Shown: positions 45,190 to 57,000 of the stretch, piece after piece
How the letters are laid out: every line of letters begins with the position of its first letter
How positions within the stretch are numbered: the stretch's first letter is position 1
Assembly: GCA_029706075.1 (NCBI GenBank)
Contig: JAINUG010000138.1
Span: forward strand, 1,426,001 to 1,490,000
Length of the DNA: 64,000 nucleotides
Direction of reading: 5' to 3'
Origin: Aldrovandia affinis
Taxonomy: Eukaryota; Chordata; Actinopteri; Notacanthiformes; Halosauridae
Notes under the pieces: generated by a model
Databases searched by the model: none
What the model was told of the DNA's origin: nothing
The model's input: the letters and a program-made list of their open reading frames with translations, nothing else
Position numbers and translations under genes: made by a program

Positions 45190-47267
45190 CGCACCACGAA
45201 AATGCCAAACCCGGCGGAGACGGGAAATATTCCGTTTACGACAGACCCCATATAGACGAGATGGATGCCCTACTCAGTGCCTTCCCTGAGGACGGCACTC
45301 CCGTCTTACTCCTCGGGGACTTCAACCTGCAGGTAGAGACCTCCCAGGCCTCTGCATTCCTCCCCCTCCTTCAGTCCTTTGACTTCACCATGGCTGAATC
45401 CCCATCCACCCACAAGGCCGGCAACCAACTGGACCTGGTCTTCACCAGGAACTGCGCCTCACCCAACATTACGGTATCGCCTCTACATGTGTCTGACCAT
45501 TCCTTTCTGTCTTTCTCCCTCCCCCTCCCCTCTGTCCCTAAACCATCCTCACCTGCTCCCACTGTCCTTGTCCGTCGCAACGTCTGCTCTCTCTCACCCG
45601 CTGCCCTGTCAGCTACTGTCCTATCTTCCCTTCCCCCTGCTGATGCCTTCTCTCAGCTACCTGCTGAAGTAGCATCATCCACCCTACTTTCCTCTCTCTC
45701 CTCCTCCTTTGACTTACTCTGTCCTCTATCCGCTAAACCCGCTCTGTCTCCGCCCCTGGCTAACCGATTCCATTCGGGCTAACCGTCTGAAGCTGCGTGC
45801 GGCAGAAAGGAAATGGAGAAAATCCAAATCCCCTGCAGCTCTGTCTGACTTCCACATACTCCTGGCTTCCTTCTCCGCTAACCTCTCCTCTGCTAAGTCT
45901 GCATTCTTCCTTTCTAAGATTCAATCCTCTGTTTCCAACCCACGTAAACTCTATGCTACATTTTCCTCTCTCCTCTCCTGATCTGTGCTGACATGGTTTG
46001 AGTCCTACCTCGCTGACCGGTCCTACCAGGTGGCCTGGAGAGGATCCCTCTCCTCTCCCCGCACCCTCTCTACCGGTGTCCCGCAGGGCTCGGTGCTAGG
46101 CCCTGTCCTATTTTCTCTGTACACCAAGTCACTTGGCTCTGTTATTTCTGCTCATGGTTTTTCCTATCACTGTTATGCTGATGACACTCAACTGTTTCTC
46201 TCCTTCCCTCCATCTGATACCCAGATCCCGGCACGGATCTCTGCATGCCTGGCTGACATCTCCGCATGGATGTCTACCCACCACCTGAAGCTGAACCTGG
46301 GAAAGACAGAGCTGCTCTTCCTCCCAGCGAAGGACTCCCCGATGATTAATGCGTCAATTACCGTGGAAGGCTCCATAGTGTCTCCGTCCCAGTCTGCCAG
46401 GAGTCTTGGGGTAACCCTGGACAACCAGCTGTGCTTCTCGAGCCATATTGCAGCGATCTCTCGGACCTGCCGTTTCTCCCTCCACAACATCCGGAGGATC
46501 AGACCGTTCCTCACCCAAGAGGCCACTCAACTCCTGGTCCAGGCCCTGGTGATCTCACGTCTGGACTACTGCAATTCCTTGCTGGCAGGCCTTCCGGCCT
46601 GTGCCATCAAGCCACTGCAACTAGTCCAGAACGCTGCTGCTCGCCTGGTGTTCAACCAGCCAAAGTTCACCCACGCCACCCCTCTACTCTCCTCTCTGCA
46701 TTGGCTCCCCATCGCAGCACGCATCAGATTCAAGTCACTGGTGCTGGCTTTTCTGCGGCCAGAGGTACTGCTCCCCCGCACCTCCAGTCACTCATCACGC
46801 CCTACACCCCGTCCAGACCCCTCCGCTGGCAGACTGACTGCCCCATCCCTCCGGGCGCCTGGCAGCCGCGCTCCTCGCGGTCTCGCCTCTTCTCTGTCCT
46901 GGTCCCTCGTTGGTGGAACGACCTCCCGCAATCGGTCAGGACTGCGGAATCACTTCCAATCTTCCGCAAGAGACTCAAAACCCACCTCTTCAGACTCCAC
47001 TACCACTGAACACTGTCCATCTAGTCAATCTGTCGTCACCACTGTTTACTTGTCAAAAAAAACAAAAAAAACACCCACTAACCTTTTCTTTCCCAATGTT
47101 ACAGGTATGATACGCAGACGCCTGCAATGATGTCCTTTGCCGTTTTACTGCACTTATCTTGTACGCTAACTTTGATTGTTCTCACCTTGTATTAATGCAC
47201 ATCTTGTAAGTCGCTCTGGATAAGAGCGTCTGCTAAATGCTTAAAATGTAAAATGTAAAATGTAATA
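45190..47267 (+). mobile_element. L2 LINE, copy 1, with internal deletion
   Basis: Endonuclease C-terminal half (VLLLGDFNLQVETSQASAFL, HKAGNQLDLVFTRNCA, LHVSDHSFLSFSLPLP; 45280-45540), a linker to about 45975, then a jump straight into late RT (TWFESYLADRSYQVAWRG; 45985 on). The missing piece is the first RT motifs. The 3' end TTGTAAGTCGCTCTGGATAA and TCTGCTAAATGC, then AAAATGTAAAATGTA, is identical in kind to the SINE-A tail. Confidence 0.92.
45985..47009 (+). pseudogene. L2 reverse transcriptase C-terminal part
   Basis: Keeps STGVPQGSVLGPVLFSLYTK, YHCYADDTQLFLS (YADD catalytic box near 46170), MSTHHLKLNLGKTELL, SLGVTLDNQLCFSSHI and RLDYCNSLLAGLPA. Near 46755 a frameshift moves the true C-terminus (FSVLVPRWWNDLPQSVRTAE, then RKRLKTHLFRLHYH) into another frame, ending at 47009. 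The front half of the RT is deleted. Confidence 0.9.
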
Positions 47268-47796
47268 GGATAAAGGGGATAAAAGAGCACTTTGTGAAAG
47301 CCCAGTGATGTAATTGCACAAGGTTAATATAGTTCCTTCTGCACTAATAAAATACATAAAACCAGATTAAGATGGACAGGAGATAAAGAACCAATAGAAC
47401 TCCTGCAGCAAGGACCACCAGACTTAGGTGACCACATAATGGCTCATAGAGTTCAGCAAGTTTGCTTACCCATTTCTTCCAGAAGCTACTCTGTTTTCCC
47501 TGCAGGTAGGCCTTTCAAGCTTCAGGTCAATTGTTGAGAGAAAGCCACATGTTGTTAACGGAAGTCAGTTCATCACTATAGTGCTACTTTTAGTGACTAA
47601 GGATGTACATATTCCCACATTCTCCAAGAAAATGAACCCCTCATCTTGGATGTGTTTTAATGCTTTAATCCTTAATGCCACTGTAATGAAGGACTTGTGT
47701 TACAGTCGGGCAAGTTTGAGAAGGGAACTTCCCTTAATTGGAGCCATGCTGGGAGTGCGTGATCGCCGGCACGTAGGCAGCTTGTTTCCAGGTTGA
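47268..47796. other. no gene recognised
   Basis: Separates the L2 end from the minus-strand LINE remnant; no domain was seen. Confidence 0.4.
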
Positions 47797-49302
47797 CCTG
47801 TATCATAAGCTGCTGACAGATCGACAAAGTCAACACCCGTTATCAGCTTCTTCTGATAGCCGTCTTCGATGTATTGGGTGAGGTTTAGCAGTTAGCCTGT
47901 GCATGATTTTCCAGATCTGAATCCAGCTTGATCTTTGAGTAGCTTAGCATCTATCTGAGGGGATAGTCGGCTAAGGAGTAGTCTCTTGAACAGTTTGTAG
48001 GTGATACATAGTAGGGAGATGGGCTGGTAGCTTTTGGAGAGGTTGGGATCTTTTCCAGGTTTTAGTAGAGCAATGATAATAGCTTTCCTCCAGATAGGTG
48101 GAATGCGCTGGGTCTGGAGGCATGTGTTGTACATGTTCATAAGCCATTGTTTGGCAACTGGGCCTAGGTGATCATTTCGGTCAGTATGTCGTCGGGACCC
48201 GCAGCTTTTCCCAGCTTCATGGTGCTACGTCCTGCTTCAAACTCCTCCAAGATGAAGGGCTGGGTTAGTATGGACATGTTCTGCTGATTGCCCGGAGTGA
48301 TTGTGGAATGATGTTTTCCTTTAGCCCTGCGCCTTTCTGCTCATCTCCCGTTGGCCACCAGTTGGCTCCCAACCTGGTTTGGTGTTATGTCTGTACGTCT
48401 GTTTACTCTGTTTCGTACCACTCCAGCAGCTGCAATGATTCCTCTGTGAGGCTAGCAATGTACTCTTTTCGACATCCACGAGGGATGTGAGCGCGACCAG
48501 TCTTCTTTACAGCCTGTACAAACATGGTGTAGTTGTCAGGTGTGGGTTCCACATCTAATAGTGCTTTTTCCATCCCTTCGTTATACTCAGCCCATTTGGC
48601 CTTCTTGAGGTTGAAGCGGCGTCGAAAAGGGACTTCCGACTTTGTTATGGCAGGCTTGATTGTAACTGAGATTAGTCAATGTTGTGACTTGGGGAGTGGG
48701 TTCAGCACCGCTTTCTCACTTAAGTGCGCTAGACTCCGGCTGACGAAACACAGGTCAGGGTTGTAGCCTCTTCTCCAGCGGCAGCTGTTGAAGGACTTGG
48801 GGAGTTTAGCGTTGTGAATCAACTCCAGCTGCATGCATGTGTTTTCCATCCAGCTTTCAACTAGTTCACCATCGCTGTTGGTAGAATCATAGCCCCACAT
48901 TGTGTGATAGGAATTAAAATCCCCGATCACAACAGCATACTTCTTCCTGCACTTAGGTGGTAGGTCAGGCTATACAAAGGGGCTGGCAGGTGGTTTATAC
49001 AACGAGGTAATGGAAATCTCTGGCAGTCAGATAGTAACAGTCTCTATGTTGGTGTCTGAGCTGTTAGTGTGGATGTCCCAGACATCCAACAGGGGCTTCA
49101 CAAACATGGCTGATCCATACTTGGGATGACGTATCTCAGCTAACAGTTTCATACCTAGCAGTGTTGGCTGGTTGCTCGTCGGACCCAGGTGGGTCTCCTG
49201 CATACAGACAATGTCACTTCCGTTGCAGTGGCTAGCTAGCACATCGGCCTTCGTTCTAGTGTATCTCTCCACATTGATTGAGGTCACTACTAATGCCGGC
49301 AT
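47797..49302 (-). pseudogene. APE-type LINE, 5' half, truncated at its 3' side
   Basis: Read on the minus strand: the endonuclease N-terminus from ATG 49302 (VTSINVERYTRTKADVLASH, IVCMQETHLG), the later endonuclease part at 48676-48930 (MIGDFNSYHTMWGYDSTNSD, RRGYNPDLCFVSRSL), a degraded linker, and the first RT motifs at 47800-48140 (AIIIALLKPGKDPNLSKSYQ, KDQAGFRSGKSCTG, VDFVDLSAAYDT). It stops before the YxDD box. LINE copies usually lose the 5' end, so loss of the 3' half points to a later deletion or rearrangement. The clade was not assigned. Confidence 0.85.
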
Positions 49303-49379
49303 TGTGGCTCGCGTGGGGAAAAACTTCCGTTGTTGACGGTCGGTGGTTGCAGAATTAGCTACTTCAGTCTACTCTGTCA

Positions 49380-49903
49380 CTGTGGTACAGTTTCTGTCAT
49401 CAGCATTGCCCAGGATGTGCCACGTGGAGGCTTCTGCTTGCATCCCCAGCAGGGGTTAAAAACCTGCACCCCAAAGAGAGAGACCCGTCTTCTGGAAGAG
49501 TCTTTTGTGTGTCAAAGTTTTTGAGAGCTTTTTGTGTATGACGTGTTTTTATGAGAGACGTTTTTTTAGGAGCCTTTTGTTTCATAGCGTTGGACCAAGC
49601 TTTCTTTTGTTTAGCTATTTCTGTACTGTCCTTTTGAACACCTTTGGTAGGTAGGGCAGAGTAGATTAGTTAGGAAGACTGTGGAAGATCACCCATTTTG
49701 TTTTTGCACCAGGAGAGAGGGTAGCTTTCTTTTATTTTGAGTGCTAGGGTTTAGGCAGTCTTTTATGTGAGTAAGTTTTTCATTTATTGCCTCTTGTAAA
49801 TAAATTATTGTAATTTTATCCATTTGACTTGTGGTATTTGTTGTTGCGTCCTTTTTGCCATTTCCCGGCTAATATAGCGCAGGTGGCCTTGCGGGTTGTA
49901 ACA
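49380..49903 (+). repeat. LTR-like sequence, probably a solo LTR
   Basis: Has a run of T-rich direct repeats, AATAAA near 49799, and ends GGGTTGTAACA. It shares AGTGCTAGGGTTTAGGCA and several following blocks with 7862-8110. No target duplication was found, so the left limit is uncertain. Confidence 0.5.
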
Positions 49904-49965
49904 CTTGTACATCTTGTAAGTATTTTCTCTGGATATCATTATGTAGAGTTTATATTGTCTCCCAT

Positions 49966-50322
49966 CTCTCATCTCATCTTCAGCCACTTATTCCTAGTTA
50001 GGGTCGCGGGGGGCTGGAGCCTATCCCAGCATGCATTGGGGCGAGAGGCAGGAATACACCCTAGACAGGTCACCAATCCATCGCAGGGCACTACATACAC
50101 CATTCACTCACACACTCATACCTACGGGCAATTTAGACACTCCAATTAGCCTAACGTGCATGTCTTTGGACTGTGGGAAGAAACCGGAGTACCCGGAGGA
50201 AACCCACGCGGACACGGGAGAACATGCAAACTCCACACAGAAAGGCCCCCGGCCTGGATTCGAACCCGAGACCTTCTTGCTGTGAGGTGACAGTGCTATC
50301 CACTGCACCACCGTGCCGCCTT
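49966..50322 (-). repeat. tRNA-derived SINE (family C) with RTE-like tail
   Basis: Read on the minus strand, the head is GGCGGCACGGTGGTGCAGTG with box B GGTTCGAATCC (near 50260). The body carries GTTTCCTCCGGGTACTCCGG and CAATGCATGCTGGGATAGGC, and the end is GAAGATGAGATGAGATG. This is a classic widespread fish SINE layout. Any reading frames across it are incidental. Confidence 0.9.
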
Positions 50323-50963
50323 AGTTTATATTGTGATATTCTTTATTGTAATTCATTAAACATGTTGATCACAGGTGGCAGTATTGTGTCAGTGCATGGG
50401 GTATTGTGTAATGCTAATGTCATTTGCTGCATTTGTAGTAATATAAAACCCACCCTGTGCCTCATTTAAAGTTGTTGACAAAATAATCTTATATCATGCC
50501 ACTTAGTATGCCATGGTCACTTGCTGCATCAGTGGTAACGCAACACACCATATGCCTATTTGCGGTTATTGACGTAAGCATTTATAGATGTTTTATGACT
50601 GGTCATGACAACAGGACCAAAATGGATGTCAATTGTTTTCTATGAGACCACAACGGTGGATTTGTCATCTGCAATGGAAAACGGTGGTGATGGTAGGATC
50701 AATTTCGCGTCAAAATAGAAAACTTTTCTACTTTTAAAGTCTATCGTCGCAGTGTCGGTCACATGTCACAACAATGGAAGTGGTAATTAAACAATGGAAA
50801 TCAAAAGGTTTATTGTGGAGGTGGAGAGGTATCCAGATATATGGAATCTAAAACACTAGTTTCACTGCCGCAGAAATATCTGTGGAATTGAAAAGGATGC
50901 ACGTACTGGTGTACAGTCCAGTATAACAGAATTTGAAATTATAGTCTGAATGCAGCATAACTA

Positions 50964-51416
50964 TGTAACGGTTCCTGCTCGCGGCTGGAGGGTGGCATCG
51001 GACTCTTAGTGTTCCTCGATTGTCATTGTCTAATTGTTTCATCGTCTTGAGTGATTCCACCTGTGTCTTGTTTCACCTGAATTTCTGAGTGTATTATTGT
51101 CTTAGTGATTTCACCTGTGCCTTGTTTCGTGCCCTTATTTAAGTGGTCTGTTTTGTTTGTTCTGTGCTCTGCCTGGTTTTTCCCTGTGTTTGCTAGTCAG
51201 TGTTCCAGGGTTACCATTCTGAACTTTTGTTGTACAACTCGTGTTTGTTTGTGTTAGTGTTTTATTATTTATATTCGTGTTTATTTTCTCCATTTTGTGA
51301 GTTTGTTTTTGTGTTTTAATTAGTACGTCAGTTACAATAAATCTTCAGTTTATTGAATATCTGCCTCTAGCTTCGTCTCTGTGCTTGGGTCTCTCCTATC
51401 TCTCTGCCTCATCTCA
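50964..51416 (+). repeat. Solo LTR with 5-bp target duplication
   Basis: 453 bp, TGTAACGG...CATCTCA, flanked by AACTA at 50959-50963 and 51417-51421. AATAAA lies near 51339, and a CT-rich U5-like end follows (CTCTAGCTTCGTCTCTGTGC). Confidence 0.9.
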
Positions 51417-51486
51417 AACTATCACTCAGCATCCAAAGACACCCCCCATAATATTTGCTAAAATGTCTTAAAAGTAATTTTTGCTG

Positions 51487-51850
51487 TTATGCCATCCCCG
51501 GGTGGTAAAGGCATTCACCCAGAGTACAAGTTGCCCACTACAGCTGGGGTTTGTTTCCCCAGCTATGCCAGCCCGGCCCTGGCCTGGAGTTCTGGTCAGG
51601 GGCGATTAGCTGCAGCTCCAGCGGAGGGGGAAGGGAATCCGGCAGGAGCTCTCCGCGTATAAGTGTGGCTCTGTGTGTACTGGTGTTACAGCTTGACGGG
51701 GTTGGTGATGGCTTGGCGGGGTTTCATCTCATAGGAGGCAGTTAATTTGCCTTTGTCACTGCCGGTCCCATAGATGTGGCGGTGAGCTTGTAGTGCGAGC
51801 AGGGATAGTAGAAAGAGGGTACAATTGGCTCCTAAATCTGAAAAAAGTCC
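51487..51850 (+). repeat. tRNA-derived SINE (family B), copy 2, divergent
   Basis: The tRNA-like head near 51490-51570, then GGGCGATTAGCTGCAGCTCC and GGAGGGGGAAGGGAATCCGG in the body, and GGTACAATTGGCTCCTAAAT in the tail, match the order of family B at 2724. Pol III boxes are degraded. Confidence 0.75.
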
Positions 51851-52852
51851 TTATAAGTCGACCTGGCTTACAAACAATGAAGTCCAGTTTCTCAGGAAGT
51901 CCCATTTACATCTCTGCAGGACATTCAGGTTACAGATAGCCAGGTTACAATCAGTCAGTGGATTACCTTCCCAACACTCAGACCAATGAATTTATTGGCT
52001 CCCTGCTGGCGCGAGCACTATCCCATTCTAGCCTTTTTGATGAATCAATAAATGAGAATGTCTCAAGATAAAAAAACAATACATTGAAAATGATGTGATA
52101 AAAAAAGTATTTTCATTCATTGAGCATAGAACTAATATATACTTTCTCTAGTAACAATATGCTAATCCACTCAATATCACCGTGATTACTGTGCCCAGAT
52201 CATGGATGGTACTGCAAAGTCTGACATATTGTAGCATTACTTGGTATTTGCCCAACATCGCTTTACCCACTGGAGTTATAAATCATAATCATAATTTACT
52301 CTCTTCAATAAATCACATTGGATCCTATCTGAACTCTAACACCTTGCAAGTTGGAATTCTTACTGCATCAAAATATGGTTTGATGTTAACATCACACGAG
52401 AGAGTAATTAACATTCCACTCAGAATACATCACATATGTGCACATGTTCTGACCGCATTTAATTATTTCTGCCATTCACATAGCTACTCAGGGAGTATAT
52501 TTTTTGTGAACTTTACAGAAACATGTTGACATTGTCTGTAATTACATTCGCTGTCTCTTAATAAATAAATACTCAGAAAACATTTAGCCAATTTATAGTC
52601 TTCCAAATAAAACACACAAAAATTCAAAATTTCACAGCTGTTTCTGAAGGACTGGGGGCAACTGAGTCTCAAAAATTACAATTGTACTCTACTGCCAACT
52701 TGATGTATCACCACCAGTTTCTCCGATATGCCACACTTTGTATTTAATACATGATGCACATTTTCCTAAATATTACTATAATTGCATAGTCACGGTCTCC
52801 TCCACACCTGCTGTATTCGATAATCCCCACCACCATTTTCGATCAGTTGAAA
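51851..52852. other. no gene recognised
   Basis: AT-rich sequence; the open frames are short and without domains. Confidence 0.4.
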
Positions 52853-53354
52853 AATGTGACTTTTATTGAAGGACACTTCGCACTGTGGGACTCTTATTTT
52901 GAAACGCCCCTCTCCCGGAATGAGAGGAAATGCCTTTGTTAGAACGGAAGTGCTTGTTAGAGAGAAAGTTTGTCTAGAAGGGAGAAGACACATGTTTGCT
53001 AGCGTCCAGCTTTTATCGTTTCCATCCTCTTACAAACTCCAAGCAGGCAATGCCGTAAGTTTATAATTTAATGTTATAAAAATAAGACAATGTTAAAGTG
53101 TGTTTGATAAATGTCACGCCCGGTTTGTATTAAAAAGAAAACGTTTGTGTTTCGTGAGTTATCACAATAAGAAAGGACAGGACAGCAATTGATATTGTTG
53201 TATTTATTTTTATTGCAGTTTTTACTCCATGTCCATGTACAAAGTGAAGAGCCAACAGTAAATGGTCAATCTTTTTACACGACTCAGTCATTTTTGAGTG
53301 GAGTTTAGCTCGCTGTTGAGCTGAAGTACAGTACGCTTGGTAGGGAAACAGCAC
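52853..53354 (+). repeat. BEL/Pao 5' LTR, outer end missing
   Basis: Aligns to the 3' LTR from AATGTGACTTTTATTG to AACAGCACA. Differences include at least nine short gaps against about five base changes, an unusual excess of gaps. Confidence 0.88.
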
Positions 53355-53497
53355 AGCAAAAAGGCATACTGACTCGATATGCTTGCTAGTAGTGAAGCAT
53401 ACTTTGACTGAAAAGTTTGCAAGTAAAGGAAGCATACTCGACTGGCGTTTGCTAGTAGAAAGGCACACTTCCTATGGTGTTAACACAGTGAAGGAAA

Positions 53498-55260
53498 ATG
53501 GCGGACAGGCAAAGCGACGATCTTCAACGACAAGCAGGAGAAGCTTGCGGGTCATCAGGCTCATCGGCTAGCGCAGCGCACTCCCGTGCCAAAGCAGAGG
53601 CTGCCAAGGTAAGAGCCGCGTATGCAACCCGAGGAGCTCGGACTTAAAAATGGAAAAAGCTGCTGTAGAAGCAGAATTACAAAGGAAAAGGCTGCTAGGG
53701 AAGCAGAATTACAAAATGGAAAAGGCTGCTAGGGAAGCAGAATTACAAGGAAAAGGCTGCTAGGGAAGCAGAATTACAATGGAAAAGGCTGCTAGGGAAG
53801 CAGAATTACAAAGGAAAAAGGGCTGCCGCAAACTAGCTCAAGCTAAATTAGACGCCGAAATAGAAGCACTGACCTTGAGCGTGAAGCAGAAGCAGCTGTT
53901 GCAGAGGCAGTAGCCTTAGAGGCTGCGCTTTAGAAAACCCTAAGGTGTTAGACACCATCTCAGAAACGGATAAAGTGGAACGCACGAGTGAGTTTGTTCA
54001 ATCTCAAAACAATTATATCCATGTCGGGTCAGCCAGCCACACTCTGCCGCTTCTCCACCACGAACATGGGTCGATGCTAGCTGTCGACACGGCGGTTCCG
54101 TAAGAGACATTGAACCACTACATGTTAACCTGGTTAGCAAACCCGTATTAGCCACCATCAAATCGACAATACACGCACACCGTGTCCTATTAAAGTTGAA
54201 TACAAGTTTCTCACGGAGAACACAATTATCGACGGAATTAAACAACGCTCACCCGAATTAAATGTTTCGCTCAGCCTTTCACTCCAAAGGCACACCGCAG
54301 CTAATGTCAATCCGCGCCACCGAACCACTTGCAAAGTTCCTAGCTCGACGGACTTGGTGCTCTAGCCTATATCAGTTTGACGATAAGCCTGAAAACTACC
54401 GCCGCATGGCTCTCATCCACACCAGCTATCAGAGGGTTAGACCTCACAGCAACAGAGGAATTGGACTTAATGACAAAATGGCTCGGTAAGGAATCTGGTA
54501 GTATGTCAAACGAATGCGCCTGTGCACGAATTAATCCAGCAGCAGCTCTTGAAAGGGCATGGGAAAGACTCCGTGAATGTTATGCAGCTCCTTAAAAATA
54601 GAGAAATCTCTGTTCCAGCGGCTGAGCGACTTCCCAAAGTGTCAGCGAAAGACCACACAAAGCTACGAGAGCTAGGCGACCTGCTCATGGAGATCCAGTG
54701 TGCCAAGGAGGACGGCTACCTCCGGGTTTGTTTGATCTGGACACCGCACGGGCATAAACCCTATCGTAGAAAGGCTACCGTATGGCCTGCAGGAGAAATG
54801 GCTTTCCACCGGCTCCAGGTGGAAGGAAGAAAATGGCGGTTATTTTCCACCATTTGAATATTTTACCAGGTTTATCTGCTATGAAGCAAGGAAGCGAATG
54901 ATCCAAGTTTCGTTTTTCTCAATAGTAGCACTGCACCTACAAAACCAGACACTTACCTTTAAAGGTCACGGCTCTAGGAAACTTTATTTCGGTTCACAGG
55001 ACCGACATCGCCCAGCGGACTCTGATGCAGACAACCTCTAAAAGCGACAACGACCCAGGTAAAACATGCCCAATCCATAACAAAACCACACCCGCTTTAA
55101 AAAGTGCAGGACATTCAGAAACAAAACACTCACTGACAGGAAGGCCTTTCTCAAGGAGAAAGGAATATGTTTTAAATGTGTAGCCTCAGCCACTCATTTA
55201 GCGAAGGACTGCAAAACAGCAGTAAAGTGTACCGAGTGCACAGCAGCATTCACGAAACAG
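53498..55260 (+). pseudogene. BEL/Pao gag with coiled-coil repeats and zinc knuckle
   Basis: The start MADRQSDDLQRQAGEACGSS at 53498 is followed at 53649-53830 by about five tandem copies of a unit of about 33 bases encoding a peptide like MEKAAREAELQ, which would form a charged helix. Later parts are the typical BEL gag (YQFDDKPENYR; ATEELDLMTKWLGKESG; NPAAALERAWERLRECYAAP; PKVSAKDHTKLRELGDLLME), then a cysteine knuckle CFKCVASATHLAKDC near 55168. Several frame changes occur between these segments. Confidence 0.85.
53649..53830 (+). repeat. 33-bp tandem repeat in BEL gag
   Basis: Unit GGAAAAGGCTGCTAGGGAAG plus CAGAATTACAA recurs about five times. Units differ by one- or two-base gaps that break the frame (for example CAAAATGG, CAAGG, CAATGG). 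Confidence 0.9.
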
Positions 55261-55464
55261 CCATGCATCCCGGTCAGTGTTAACAACATTCAAGGCTTCT
55301 TCATCCTCAGCAGAGAATGGCGGGAGGGGGAAGGAGACCGTGCCAACAAAGCCATCGTCAGTTCCAGCTGCACAGAGTATGTGGTCTGGGCAAAGCAGGC
55401 AGATCGTGCGCCAAGATCTGTCTTGCAAAGCTGTACCCAAAGGGCTCTCAGGACAAAGCTGTCA

Positions 55465-56285
55465 ACGCCACGTGGTACTAGATGACCAAAGCAATCGGGT
55501 CGTTAGCAAGATCTGACTTATTTGAGCTGTTCGATGTAAAGGCTGAACCATTTCGTACTATTTGAAAACGTGTTCCGCATGGTTGAAACATTCGGCAGAA
55601 GAGCCGAAGGGTTTCAGATTGAATCGCTTGATGGTAAAATTAGCATTCCCCTACCACCACTCATCGAGTGTGACGAGCTCGTTGACAATAGGTCCGAAAT
55701 CCCGACACCAAACGCAGCTTTGCACCACCCACACCTAAGACAGGTAGCAGAATACCTCCCAGAGCTAGACCCTCTGCGGAGATCCTACTGTTGCTAGGCA
55801 GAGATGTCATACAAGTGCACCAGGTAAGGCAACAAGTCAGTGGGCCGCGCAATGCCCCCTTCGCTCAACGTCTGGACTTGGGCTGGGTGCTTGTAGGAGA
55901 AGTGTGTCTGGGCAAAGCGCACAAGCCGACGGTCACAACATCCAAGACCAATGTGCTGAGAACGGTCGTCCTTCAATCCTCGATCCGCACAAGCTTCAGG
56001 TACGTAAAAGAGAAAATCCATCAGGGCGGGAGTCACATAACACTCTCTCCAGGTCCGCAAGGTCACAGAGAAGACGCTGGGACAAACAGTATTCAACAGA
56101 ACTGAATCAGACAATAAGCCTGCTCCATCTATTGAACACAATCTTTGTAAGAACAATGGGCAAGGAAGTCTATAGGGATAAAGCAAACAGTTGGACTGCT
56201 CCTCTGCCTTTCAGAGAGCCACGTCAACGTTTACCTAACAACAGGAGCAAGCAGTCAATCGCTTCACGCCTCTCCAGCGAACGCT
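55465..56285 (+). pseudogene. BEL/Pao protease and RT leader
   Basis: VVLDDQSN (near 55478) is the protease-site region of fish BEL elements, followed by the segments ELFDVKAE, IPLPPLIECDELVDNRSEIP, LLGRDVIQVHQVRQQVSGPR and APFAQRLDLGWVLVGEVCLG, in at least three frames. Confidence 0.75.
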
Positions 56286-57000
56286 GAGAAGGAAACCAGA
56301 AATGCAGGATCAATACATCGCTTCATGGGGAAGATCCACAACCACCACGCCGAGGTGGCACCACCATTGGGAAAAGGTGAGGAATGCTGGTACCTGCCGA
56401 CGTTTGCGTGTACCACCCTCAAAAGCCTGGGCAGATCCGTGTGGTTTTTTGATTCCAGCGCCCAGCACTCCAACGTCTCTCTCAACGACGTGCTTCTCAC
56501 AGGGCCTGACCTCAACAACTCCCTCCTCGGTGTTCTGATTCGGTTCCGCAAGGAAAAGGTCGCTGTAATGGCGGATATACAACAGATGTTCTACTGTTTC
56601 CAGGTAAGAGAGGAACACAGGAACTTTTGCGCTTCTTATGGTACAAAGACAATGACACGACTAAAGAAGTGATCGAGTACAGGATGAGAGTCCACGTTTG
56701 CAACAGCCCGTCTCCTGCTGTGGCTATCTATGGCCTTAGACGAGCCATCAGAGAGGGTGCACAAAAACATGGAGCTGACACTGTCAATTGTAGAGAAAGA
56801 CATTTCTATGTCGTTTTGACTCATGTCTGTACCAACCGGGTTGAAGCCATCGACCTCCTGAAGAGGACGCAAGCCTCACTCGCGGAGTCAAACCTCCGTC
56901 TCCACAAGTTCGCCTCAAACAGTCAAGCCGTCATGGAAGCTTTTGCACTGAAGACTGCCCAAAGCCGTGAAAGACTTTGACTTCAGCGGCGAAGCCATGC
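56286..57000 (+). pseudogene. BEL/Pao reverse transcriptase, catalytic box lost
   Basis: GPDLNNSLLGVLIRFRKEKV and AVMADIQQMFYCFQVREEHR mark the palm; NSPSPAVAIYGLRRAIREGA follows. Where YVDD is expected, the sequence reads HFYVVLTH, so both catalytic Asp are gone. A frame change lies near 56640. Confidence 0.85.

Noticed and set aside
49829..50311. Reading frames on both strands near 50 kb
   Set aside because: They run across SINE family C and the LTR-like sequence.
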